The position numbers and the translations under genes were made by a program. A stretch of 64,000 nucleotides of DNA from Isoetes taiwanensis (taxonomy: Eukaryota > Streptophyta > Lycopodiopsida > Isoetales > Isoetaceae): NCBI GenBank assembly GCA_021234155.1, contig JAJEKV010000020.1, forward strand, positions 8,106,563 through 8,170,562, given 5' to 3'. How positions within the stretch are numbered: the stretch's first letter is position 1; each line of letters opens with the position of its first letter. The notes under the pieces are model-generated. The model searched no databases and was not told the DNA's origin. It worked only from the letters and a program-made list of their open reading frames with translations. Positions 44,865-56,100 of this stretch are shown in pieces.

Positions 44865-45192
44865 CACTGCAATTTAAACTGAAAAAATCTAAATAAATAG
44901 CCAATAGAAATATGCCATTTGGAGTTTAGGCATCCACCCTATATCACACCTAGGGTGCCAAATGCCAGTCAGTGTTTTGGCACCCTCATTTTTGGACGGG
45001 GAATTTTGTCTGTTCCAAGTTCTGGCAGGCAACCACCTCATCCCAGTGCGGCAATCCGGTGGGCTGTAATGAAGATGAATCGGGTGGAATCCGATGAGTT
45101 CTATAGAAATCGCTGGAGTCAAGATGAATCCGTTGGAACCAGTGGAAGATGTTTGAAGATCGCTGGAAAATCAATGGAAACTGGATGTAAAA
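44865..45192. other. No gene seen between the poly(A) tail and the CACTA element
   Basis: Contains several loose copies of AATCnGnTGGAATCnG/AGATGAATC words (45060-45185). No coding motif. 45190-45192 (AAA) is the left target duplication of the transposon. Confidence 0.4.
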
Positions 45193-45540
45193 CACTACTA
45201 GAGAATGGGCTGTTTGCGACGTCGGTTTGCGACGTATTTGAAACGTCCACGTCGCAAAATTCGCGCGCGTTCTAAAGACGTCGCATATGCAACGTCCCAC
45301 GTCGCTATTGAAACGTTTGGTCAGACGTCGCAAAGGTATCCTATGTGGCAGCTGACATGGCAATGTGGCCGTTAAAAGTTAAGCGACGTGTGACGTCGCA
45401 GGTGCAACATGTGACGTCGCATGTGAAACGTGTTATGTTGCATATTGTACGTGCCACGTCGCATTTGCGACGTGACGCGTCGCACGTGCAACGTGATTAC
45501 AACGTCATTACAACGTCTCATTGCGACTTTAAGAATAAAC
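45193..45540. repeat. Left subterminal GACGTC array of the CACTA element
   Basis: GACGTCGC, GCGACGT, GCAACGT and CACGTCGC words recur every 10-30 bases. In CACTA elements such arrays bind the transposase-associated DNA-binding protein. Confidence 0.7.
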
Positions 45541-45576
45541 ACAAAATAAATACAAATGTAAGTTATTGAGGTGTTG

Positions 45577-45622
45577 GTAAGGCCTCAGGTTTGTTAGCTA
45601 AAGGTTAGGGGTTCAAGTCCAC
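45577..45622 (+). repeat. tRNA-like sequence with B box inside the CACTA element
   Basis: GTTGGTAAGGCCTCAGG, a loop, then GGTTAGGGGTTCAAGTCC. GGTTCAAGTCC is a good Pol III B box, and the upstream part resembles the D-arm/variable-arm order of a Leu/Ser tRNA. No acceptor stem is seen, so it is more likely a SINE head than a tRNA gene. Confidence 0.4.
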
Positions 45623-45998
45623 GAAAAAACATTTTGGGCCTTTTATATATATGCGGGTGAAAGTATCTTTGGTGGGTAGCAAAAAAAAGCGACCCGGCAC
45701 CCGGCACCCGACCCGGCACCCTTCATACTATTTTTTCCACCCTTCACCAATTGAAGTGTAATCTATGCTATGCCCCGATCACTTCATATAGGGCTTAATT
45801 CGTTTCAATCATAACCTTCTTCTACCCGTAACTAAATGACTTTGTGGACCCGAAAGGGTAGCTTAACTTTGAATTTGTAATTTCGAACCGTGCTTCCCAC
45901 CTTTTGCTACTCAGGCCAAATAGCCCGCGGAGAAAGAAGCTCTAGAATTTCCGGATTCACTCCAAGCTTAGTATTCCAAAACTCAAACGCCAAAAACT

Positions 45999-46257
45999 AT
46001 GGTGAAGAAGGTTGTTAATCCGCAACTTTCGGCCGGAATTCCAATGGATGCCATGCGCGAGGTAAGCAAAATGCAAATCCAATTTTGATGGCTTATGGTG
46101 CCCCTGTTAATTTGTTTTTCTTGATTTCTTTCAGCCCGGAAGGAACATGCCCCTAAGACCCGACACGCTGATTGCCGAACCCGAGGAGGACTTCCATGCC
46201 TACGCGGGGGTCTATCAAATCGGGGTGTGCATCCCTCTCAATTTCGAACGGATGTGA
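45999..46257 (+). CDS. Possible two-exon start of a transposon-borne gene, unidentified
   Basis: ATG 45999 opens MVKKVVNPQLSAG and reads through 46061, where GAG|GTAAGC gives a good donor. TTTCTTTCAG ends at 46134, and the frame continues EPGRNMPLRPDTLIAEPEED then YAGVYQIGVCIPLNFERM before a stop at 46257. The splice signals and the codon pattern look real, and the VYQIGVCIPLNFER segment recalls plant transposon-associated domains. Downstream frames (46382-46866) are coding-like but broken. Not identified. Confidence 0.35.
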
Positions 46258-46259
46258 TA

Positions 46260-48595
46260 TCTGCAAATATAATGAGGTTTGGGACACCAATGGTCATTCC
46301 GAACAAGACATCCATCGACAAAATAAGGCGAGCAACGAAGAAGCTCTAATTGAGCCATTGAGCAAGATATACCCGTAAGGATTGAAGAACAGAGAAGTAA
46401 GGAAGACGGTTTCCTTTTTATTTGCATTCAACAACCGCAAGAGGGGCCAAGCGAGGATCCGTAAAATTTCAAGGTCAATTGGGCGGCGATGGCAGCAAAA
46501 GCGCGAGCCTATTCGAGCAAGGTCAAGAGTGAACCGGCCACCAAAGTGGCCACTGCGAACACGTGAGAGCCCAAAGAAATCACAAAGAAACAAAGACTGA
46601 AAAGCATTGCGGAAAAGCCCGGCCTCAAGAAACTGCCAGAAAATTAGAAGGAGGTTGTCATTCAGAGTACTTCAATGTGTCCGGTATTCTCCGACTTATG
46701 GGGAAAATATTTCCCATCCGAAAGCATGATCCAAGATATGCGAGGAAGCCCTAAAATTGCGGCGGGGAATGACCTAGTGTCAAAGAAGGAACAGTCAGCA
46801 TTAACTGTCGAGGCAAAGGGAAGCTTCTTCTACCGCAGAGGGGAAGTTGAAGACCATAAAGGATAATATTGCACGTCTTCAAACCTTTGCGGATCCTAAT
46901 GCGGTGCCTCTGGCGAGATTCATTCTTTGGAGAGGGGAGAAAGATATGGCGTAATATATGTTGAAGTCCCTACTTGAAATGGGGGTGGGCCAATAGATCA
47001 AACCCATGTAGAAAAGGTGGCCGCACTAATCAGCCGAGATTGCCAACAACGAGTCCCTCCTTGCAAAAGCCCAAAAAGACTTAAAGAATGTCACCAGTGG
47101 GGAGATGACCAAGAGAAATGATCGGTGGTCGATCATCACTCCAATACCATTCGACATTGCCAATTGGATATGAGGAGAGAGATGCTCCACCTTGCGGTCT
47201 TGCATTCCATGATGATTACACCCTCGACTGCGGATGAAATGTGGACATCATTATCACGTTAAAAGCACCCGGTTGCTCATGGAAAAAAGGATGCGCCTCG
47301 AGTGCACAGAGACCATTCCCCCGGCTTAGTGCGGGAAATAGGTAAGCTTAATACAAGAAAGGTGAAGTGTTGCATCTTTGGAAATACTCACAAAACCGAA
47401 AGAAGATAATTGATGTTGATGAGCATGTAGACACAACTCCGTAGCAGCAGGAAAAGAAAACAAAGAAATCACACCAAAAAGTAAAAGGACCCCGGATCGG
47501 CTAAGCACAAGTCCACAAGGGTTCACACTCCACCGCCAAGACATGGGAAAAAAGGTACATGCCCGCTGTGCTCGATTTTGAATTGACAAAGACGTAAGGT
47601 CTTTGTAGACATTAGACGAAGAACTACCAAAGACTCTTCAAAGACACCGGCAAGACTTGGCAAAGACATACCTTTGACACCAGCACGTCAATCCAAGGGA
47701 GATTCAAGTAGTAGTGATGGTGTCAACAATTATAGTATAGTTCCAAATTCGCAATTTGCCTCTACAAAGGCCTCCTCTAACATTGTTGTTTGGAAGGAAA
47801 AACGATGGCGAAGATGCTCAAGAATCGATTCACAAATCGTTAAGCGGTTGAACAGTTGACACCTGGCCAAGGGCCGGAAAGGTTGTGGAAGAAGAAAGTG
47901 AGGGTGAGTCAGAAAATGACCTTGATGAGGACGCCCCATAGAAGTAGCATTTGGAAAGAAAAAAAAACATGGCTAATGTAATTTTGCCTTATGTATTTCG
48001 TGCAAGCAAACCTTGATTTTGCAAGACAACCCTAAACCATCACCAAAAGGTTTTTGTTCAAACAATTAATATATTTGATCCCTCTGCTTTATTCCACCTT
48101 TAATGTGCAAATTTTGGTTTGGATTATTCAACTTAGGCTTCAGAAAACTTGTCTCCGCGGTAAAAGAAGGCAGCCAATGGTTATACTTAGTGAATCGGAT
48201 GAAGAAGACAATACAGATAAAGAAGTGCCACACAAACTCTAACATACAAAAGGTGCATTATCTGTCCCATATATTTCAGAATGTGTTTCAGAATTTCGGT
48301 TGTTAATTGCGCTCATCCTTGCATGCGGGAGAACAAGACAGTCGTGAATGAAGAAACCGAGGACAAAGGCAAAGCAAGGGTTACCGATAGCCGAAACACC
48401 CATACATTGGGGCGTGGAGATACCAATAAGGATGAATCGACTATGGCTATCAGACTTCCATCATCCGGTAGCAAAGATAAAGCGAGTCCAAAGAGGTTGC
48501 AAAGATCGCTTGACTTCCTTCGATAGCACTTCCCAAACAGAGTCCAAAGACACATTGCAAACGCAGCATAAGCACGATCAAAAGACACATCGACG
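46260..48595. other. CACTA interior, broken coding-like DNA
   Basis: Short + frames with basic and acidic low-complexity stretches (RKRGQARIRK near 46440, ILSESDEEDNTDKE at about 48180-48230, SGSKDKASPKRLQRSLDFLR at about 48465-48526) but no recognisable domain. Frequent stops. The last two could belong to a disordered N-terminus of the phosphatase-like gene that follows. Confidence 0.35.
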
Positions 48596-49328
48596 GTGGT
48601 TGCAAACGTCCAAGGATGGACACCCGTGACGGAAGTTGATGGTGCCGGACGAAAATGGTGTACCGCACGCATAAATGAGAGGAGAATGAACGGGAAAATC
48701 TTTCCACCACAAACCAAGCATGTTGTAAAAGAAACAAATAAGTACCTCATTTTGCGCACCAGGGGTATCATGAGTTTGTGGAGGGGCACTGCAGAGGTTT
48801 GATATTGTTATTTGGAGTGCTTCTCTACTTCGGAATACAAGGGATATGGTGGATGCATTGTTCCCTGATTTGCAGACCAGATTCTTGAAGGTTTATGGTC
48901 AAGAGCATTGCTATGCATGCAAGCATCCAAACAGACCAGAAAAGCAGATTTTTTTCAAGGAGTTGAAGGTTGTACTTGAGGATTTTCCTCAAAATCATGG
49001 TATGATTTTCTTGGTTGATGACAGCCTACACAAAGGGTTTCTAAACCCTGCACACACAACCCTTCCCATTATGCCTTTCAAGGGGCAAGAAGAGGACAAC
49101 TTTTTGCAGAAGTTTGTGTGTCCAACTTTGGAATACTTGTCTTCTCATGCTGTACAGGAAACGATCTCACAGGTTGACATCACTGATGCATGGTTGGAAG
49201 AGGAGACAGTTGTAGTGCTGGATTACTGCCTCAACAACTATCTTGTCTCGGCCTACTATATCCTCAATGCTCCATTAGAAGTACAAAGGCAGGCTGCTTT
49301 GGCACCCTTCCCCATGACCCAAAGATGA
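48596..49328 (+). pseudogene. FCP1/NIF-like (HAD) phosphatase fragment carried by the CACTA element
   Basis: From 48798 one frame reads FDIVIWSASLLRNTRDMVDA, then LFPDLQTRF, HCYACKHPNRPEKQIFFKEL, VVLEDFPQNHGMIFLVDDSL and HKGFLNPAHTTLPI before a stop at 49328. This is the second half of the NLI-interacting-factor / FCP1 phosphatase domain, including the Asp-Asp pair (VDDS) of HAD motif III/IV. Upstream (48596-48797) the expected HEFVEGHCRG segment is present one base out of frame, so an indel or a missed intron separates them. The N-terminal catalytic DxDxT/V motif is not visible. In intact proteins this domain dephosphorylates Ser/Thr in nuclear partners such as the RNA polymerase II tail. 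The C-terminal frame is clean over 177 codons. It looks like a captured host gene fragment. Confidence 0.7.
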
Positions 49329-52025
49329 CTCAAGACTTCATGACTCATGAAGTAACCATTGTGCAATGACTTTTTGTAATATATATGTATGATTACTTTG
49401 TCTTATCTTCAGTATTGAGTGATATTGAGTGATGTTCTAATCTTGAGTGTACAATTTTCTGTAATATATATCAAGTTTACTCTCCAATACTACAAGCATT
49501 GTTTCCAATACTAAAATACTCCAATAATTCAAACCAATACTACAAACATTGTCTTAGGGCATTGTCTCCAATACAATGATCAAAATTTGAGACAAGTACA
49601 CAAGTAACTTCTGATTTGTTACAATGATAAAACAACTAGGCCAAGCATATTCAACCTTCATATGGCGGGATCGCCAAGGATCATCCGGTGAGTAGCCTGT
49701 TCAAGGAAAAATCTGGTGGTGCCGGGAATCGATTCATCTCAAACTTGATAGCCGATAATGATGATGATATCTTTGGAAGTCGGGGCCTTTGTCTTCAAGT
49801 AGCTCCCAACTACCATCCGGCCGGGGGCAGATAGTACAAAACCAGCCAACACATGTTCATCCACATTGAAGGTTCGACCCAGTATCCTTGACAATTCTCA
49901 AAGGATATGCCTCTGGCTTAACACATTTGACCACATAGAAATCTGCATTCTCCCGATTTCCGCCGGCTCACAACAAAGAAAAGTTATCACCTTCCTCACG
50001 TTTCGGATAGCCATTCTCCATCACCTTCAAAAAATGCCTCATCGATTTAGTCTTGATTGCCTTCACCAAAGTGACTTATCCGCTTTTTGTGTAACATATT
50101 TCCAATTCTTCAATCTGGCTTGTTCACACAAGATGACCAGGTTCCTTTCAAGCGGTTACCCACGTAAACAACTTAAACCTCTATGAGCCACCCTTGTGCT
50201 TGATTTGCCAAGTATGTCCTGATCTTTGTGTATTGGCTTGGTCCCTTCCACTCCCAGCACGATCCGGTAGGTCCCGTCCCTAGCTACCTTGGATTTCTTA
50301 TTTTGTTTCCCTTCTTGGTGGCATTGGCTCTTTTTCTTTCTCGGCCACACCGCACCTCCTTGTAACGCTATTTAACCAACTCCACCAGCCTCTTACCTCC
50401 ACCGGAATCTCAACAAGGTGCAGCAAAAACGTAAGATTAGCGCAAGTTGAAAGCACAAAAGCGGTTTTCTTTCAATGGATGACAAGACATATCAAGATTT
50501 GCGAAAGCAATAAAGAGAGATTACCTTTTCAAACGTCTTCCATTCAAGCAAGAACTCATGATTCTCTCTCTCTCTTGGACATATAGGAAGAGTTTTATGC
50601 CACACTTCCCACATATCAAGCGGTCATGTTTATGCCATTCTTCACCCTCGCTCTTGTTGCAAACCACAGCCCTCCAGAGTTCATTGCTGAGTCATACATA
50701 TATTGGCTGGCCGTGACCGCCTCACCAGTCCACAGACCTCGCAGTGCACTTGCACTCTTCACCATGAAATCCAGGTTTTCGCACCTTAATGCATTCAGGC
50801 TACCCGCATACTCCAACTTCATATGGTATATGCAACAACAAGTTTCCCTTTACGATACTTTCTTTACATAAATAGGCTTCAACTTCTCGAAAGCCTTTAA
50901 GCAAACAGGTGTTCAGATGTGCCTTTTGTATTGTTGAAATAGCTCCAAATTTAATGGTGGTCGCTGGTTAGAAATATTTATGCAACAATAGCAAAGAAAA
51001 ATTTGTATGGAAACTTATACCCGCGGTGACCTCCATAAGGTGCAAGGGATAAGAAATTGAAGCCTCGACTCTCAAATGTTGTTCACAACATCTTTCTTGC
51101 AAGGAGAGACTCGCTATTTTGTTTCCGTAATTGCTAGGCTTTGCTTGCAAGGGTGGGTGAGAGAACCTCAACCTCCTTTTGGAAGCCAGACCACGGACCA
51201 TTTTCCAAGGATCTGCCTCCCATTTTTTAATGCAAAGAAGGTTGCAATTGTTGACCTCATGCAACCTATCATAAGAAATATTGCATTAATCAATGAACAT
51301 ATCTCATCCAAAGATCACTCACAGATACAAGCACTTAAAAGCACTTAAAAGCACGAAGAAGCCTGCATGAAAGCAAGAATTAGATGCACCTAATGTACCG
51401 CCATAGTGGAATTGCATCTCGATTTTGTGGAAGAAGCCATCACCGTTAATAGGTTCGCTCTCCAAACATCATGGTTCCTTTGCTCGCTTGTGGTCGCCAT
51501 TGTTTGTTTCAAGTTGTTGAGCAGCACTTCGGGCCGCCTTTTGCACTTTGGATTTGGCAAAATTCCAGGTTCGAGATTTCCATTTTGTGGTGATGAACCA
51601 CCCACTTCATCACATCGGCCTTGAGTTCGGGTGAATGTTTTTGGTGAGCTTATTGAAGTAATCAACTACTTGCTTGGCTATTTGCTGCTCAAGGCCTCAT
51701 GCTCGTATCCTCCCGCTCAGCCGCCGCTTTCATCTTATTCCATCTGTATTCTCTTTCTCGCCGCCAGATCCAATTTCTTGTAAATTGCAGGAAACCGATC
51801 TTCACGTGATATTTCCCCGTGTTAATTGACATTCAACAAATTGAACATCAGATAGATTCATCAGCCAAAATCCAATGCTAAACGGTGATTGCCTCCGTGC
51901 CCAGAGTGAGCCATGAAATTCCCGAGAGAGGGAGGATAAGTGAAATGGAGGGAGAAATTTCGGCCATGACGGTAATCCACTTGCAACGTGACTACCACAC
52001 CACTGCCGAAAAATCCGCCTAAAAG
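49329..52025. other. CACTA interior, right half, unidentified minus-strand coding traces
   Basis: On the minus strand, about 49870-49660 reads RTFNVDEHVLAGFVLSAPGR then MVVGSYLKTKAPTSKDIII. 50350-50156 and 50880-50520 also have protein-like frames (NALRCENLDFMVKSASALRG then GEAVTASQYMYD). Order and strand suggest one or two genes reading leftward, with introns or breaks. I do not recognise them. They could be a second CACTA protein or further captured exons. Confidence 0.35.
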
Positions 52026-52485
52026 CCCACAATCATTTTCCTAACGGCTCGTGAGGTGGACGGCGAAAGTACATGAAGGGCGTAAAAGAAATGACGGCGC
52101 TTATGCCCATCAAGACCTGCATTAAGCAAAAGCGGGGTGCCGAGAAGCGAAAAAACCTCGCTATAACATGCGGGCCCCGACGCGATGCTTTTTGCTACCC
52201 ACCAAAGATACTTTCACCCGTCGTCTTAGCAACATATGAGCGACGCCCCAGAACGTCATAAGGACATATTTTAATGATTTGACGCCCATGACGCCGCTAA
52301 TACATTGCATTATGCGACGACGTCGCGACATATGCGGCAATCGCCGCTGGCCAGCGACGAATCCACGACGCCATTTGGCGACGAAGGAAAACGTTATTAA
52401 AGCGTGTGCATGCGACGTTTGATGTTCTCGTTACGTCGCAAAGACGTTGCAAATGACGTCGCAAACTGCCTATTCTGTAGTAGTG
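52026..52485. repeat. Right subterminal GACGTC array of the CACTA element
   Basis: Inverted counterpart of the left array with GCGACG, GACGTCGC and ACGTCGCAAA words. It includes the 32-bp perfect inverted match at 52189-52220 and the right terminal repeat. Confidence 0.7.
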
Positions 52486-52488
52486 AAA

Positions 52489-53112
52489 ATCGATGGTACA
52501 ACTGTGAAAGACAGTGAGTTTTGCGATGGTTTTTATGTAGAGTACATCATATGGTGAAGTATTTTGATGTCTTTTGCGAAAGATCATGGAAGAAAAAACC
52601 CAAAATCATTGAATAAACATGTAAAACCCATGAACTTTTCAAACTTGGAACCGTGGTTTCAGGCAGGTTTAGGGAAACTGGGCTTCTAGCATACATATGA
52701 GCAGAAAGTAATCCGACCCAGACAGCAGTAGAAATGGACTGAATTTGTATGAAAAATAGTGGAAATCAAAAGGATTATCAGCGATGACAAAAAGTTTGAT
52801 CAGAATTCGTTGATGTCACACGTCATTGATGCTTGCATGGCAGATGGATGACATGGAAGGATTTTTATATTAATTGGACTTGATAGTGTGATATGGGGCA
52901 AACGAGAGAACTATTTTTGGGCTGAACACACGTCCATACTCGCCACCTAATTAATTGGATTTAGCCGTAGTGTGATTTCAGCCTAATTGACTGAATGAAT
53001 AAGAGCAATTTTATACGACATAACATACGCCTAGACGAGCTGATATATGTATTCTGTATGAACAAAGTGATTTAATATTCACCCGTGAGCTGACAGAACA
53101 GGGCCGTTGGAA
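52489..53112. other. Upstream flank of the HAD gene, no other gene seen
   Basis: AT-rich, no credible frames. It probably contains the promoter of the HAD-like gene, but no TATA box at a convincing distance was picked out. Confidence 0.4.
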
Positions 53113-56100
53113 ATGGAGGCACTCCTTGCTCCCCTGCAATTTCCCTGCCCAGCTAGCTCTTACAGATTGACCAAGCTGTTTTCTAGCTCCAGAAATTTAC
53201 TACCATTCGCTACCTCGCCAAATAGGCTTTCCCATCTAACTTGGAAAGATTTTAGTGGAACCTCCAACGTCATCACAAAAGCTTCAGGGAGCGCACCAGT
53301 TAGGAACGTTGTGCCAGACATGGCTGTGCTCATGGAAATTGATGGGTACGACAATAATTTTTCGTTTTCCTTTTTTGGAATCGCGGTTTTAATTTGCCCT
53401 GCCCAAATTGTATACAATGGTTTCCACTCGAATTGGATAAAACCTTAGTGCAATGGAACAATTATAGTGTGAAATATGATCATGTGCGTAGCAGGACCAT
53501 CCTTTTCAGGCAACGCATTGATAGGCATGCTTGCTTCAACTCCATAACCTTTGGAAGATCCTGCCGCGATTGTCTTGCAGTGTAGCATAAGTAACCTCAC
53601 ATGGCACATGCAGAAAACTGCGCTCAGTCTCATGTCTTGAAGATTAGCTAAAATTCATGTGTTCTGTGAAGGAAACAACTTATGAAAGTTCATGAAGCCA
53701 ATATAGAGTCTTTTTTATATTCAGTTTAAACAGAATTTATATACATGTTTGATTTTCTGGATCACAGGGTCCTAGTTGATTTGCACCAGTTTGGACACCG
53801 CCAAAGCTTCAATGTAGGTGTGTTTTTCAATACATGTGGAACATCATTGAGCTGTGGCATCTAACAATGTGCAACCTGGATAAGCAGCATTTCAAAAGCT
53901 GGGATTGGATTGTGCACATTGGAATGAACCTGTATATTTTGACTTGTTAAGGTATTTACTCGTGATAAGGCACGATATTTGAAGTTCTTGATTGTGTGCT
54001 CCCCAATTTTAGGCGTACAGGTGGCATTGAGGAAAAGATGGTAACATCATTCTTTGAGCAAGTATGAAATACTTCTCTTTTTAAACTTGGCTTAAGGTAC
54101 TTTTGAATATTTCTAGCATATTCATTTCTTTTTGTTCTTAAAGATTGGATGGCCATCATCTTTGCCAACGAATGAGAAAGGTGCATTTACACGCAAAGTG
54201 ATGGCGCTGAAGGTATCTGACTTAGAGTTTCACGTTTTGTAAAATTGACTTCATTTGGTAGCTGGTGATGAGACCAGTGTTTCAGTACTGTTTTGTGTGA
54301 TTAAAGGTTGTAAATTATGTTTGGCAAGTTAATATTGGAGAATATGAAGGATTGTCACAATGACTAGCAAGTTCCAGGCATGAAAGCTTTAAAAAGTTAT
54401 GTAAATTACCATCTTCAGGGGAATAATACCATCGTAATTCACAACATACATATTGCCCCATATCGTGCAGTTTATTGGAATATTTCAGGGAGTATGACAT
54501 ATACCATATACTCTTTAATTTGCATGATAGTATCATGTTTAAGTATGATTTGGAGAGGCTCTTAGCTTCATTTCCTTCTGGCGCCTTGCTGCACCTGCTT
54601 ATCTCTTATGTTTCAGGGAAATATCGGCGGTTTTGAAGATTTGCTGCTAAAATAAGGAACCTTGGATTCAATGCCTTGGGATTGTTTAGTCCTTTGCTAG
54701 TCAAAATTTGCTTTAGGGTGCTTCTTGCTATTGTGCCTTCTGACAGTTGCTGTTTAGTGGAAAGGATGTCAAAAGTTATTGCAAGTGCCAGAGAAGGAGA
54801 GTCTTAATAATGTGTATGTCACACAGATGCAAGGCCATGTATCACTTCCTCAAGTTGGCTGCATGTGAGAACTACTTATGTCTCTCTATCAAAGGGAGCT
54901 ACCTGTGAAGCTGGGAGATCTGCCATTTACCAAACCATCAAATGGAGATGCAGCAGATAGTATGTTTTGGTCATTATTCAGCTAACAAAAGAATGGTAAG
55001 TCAGAACTCTCTGATGCATCTGACAGGGTTTACACAAAGGGGAAGGACAATTTGAGTCCAAAAAAAAAAAAACAAGATGCTGATATCAGAAAGCTGACGC
55101 GTCTTTGTGCACAAGGATATAAACCTTCTTGTGTTGATTCAAATCGATACGGGACACTAAAGGAGATCAATATTTTGTTATAGTCCACATTGTGAAATTA
55201 CACATGACAGTGTGCTGACAGAATTTGCAGCCAATCCTCTGAAACTTGAAGCTGTGCTTATGGTAATGTCTTATTCCATAAACTCCACTTTTTGGCTGAT
55301 GCACAATGTGGCAGGCAAACGCTCCCTCACTTGGCATTCATTTCATCCAAAGCATTGCCGGCTCAGTTTAAGTTAGCTGGGTTTCCCGCATATGCAAACT
55401 GTTTAACAAAATAAACTGCTCAATATATCACCTCTCACATTTAAGCAGTTGTCGGCTCCCAAAACTTGATCAGCCCCCAAAAATCATTTGGAACGTCGTG
55501 AGATAGATATATTCATCATGATTTAGAACATATATATGTGGCGTCTTTAAAAGAATTATCCACCAAAAGACAATTTTACAAGGACAGTTTTTTGAATATA
55601 TCTAGAGATGGTTCCCTTCGATATCCCCAGATACTTAGATACCCGCTTGTCAGATAACATCAGGAATGTATTGGGGCACTTCCGTGTCTCTATCAGTAAA
55701 AATTGAAGCTGGCAGGGCCAAGGACAGGGCACGTGAACAAAGAATCTGTCAACTGTGCAACTTCGGGGCAGTGGAATCAGAAGAACATTTTAGCTTCTTG
55801 TGTCTAACATACTATGAAATAAGAGGAAGATACCACTGTCTTTTCAGGGACCCAGCCACTTTGAGGCACCTCATGAATTTTCCAGACCAGAAATACCTTG
55901 CTTGTACATATATGAACTCACCAATCTCAGGAAGAACGTGCTCAAACAAAAAGTAGCTGATTCAGAATTAAAGCAAACAGTGCTGACTTCTTTTTTTGCA
56001 CTTGATCCGGCACCATTAAACAGTAATAGAAAAAGGAAGTCAGAAGGGTCTGCTGGGGGGCTCAGAACCAAAAAGATTAAGAAAGGACAGCCCTGAAAGA

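Larger units (their letters stand above)
45193..52485. mobile_element. CACTA-type DNA transposon, 7293 bp
   Basis: The left end CACTACTAGAGAATGGGC and the inverted right end CACTACTACAGAATAGGC agree over about 28 of the first 32 bases. They are flanked by AAA on both sides (3-bp target duplication, 45190-45192 and 52486-52488). The subterminal regions carry many GCGACGTC/GACGTCGC motifs (45210-45530 and 52030-52470), as CACTA transposases require. A 32-bp perfect inverted match lies further in (45654-45685 with 52189-52220), so the inverted ends extend to about 490 bp at left and 300 bp at right. I could not recognise a TNP2-like transposase. The interior carries a phosphatase fragment and unidentified frames. 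Confidence 0.88.
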
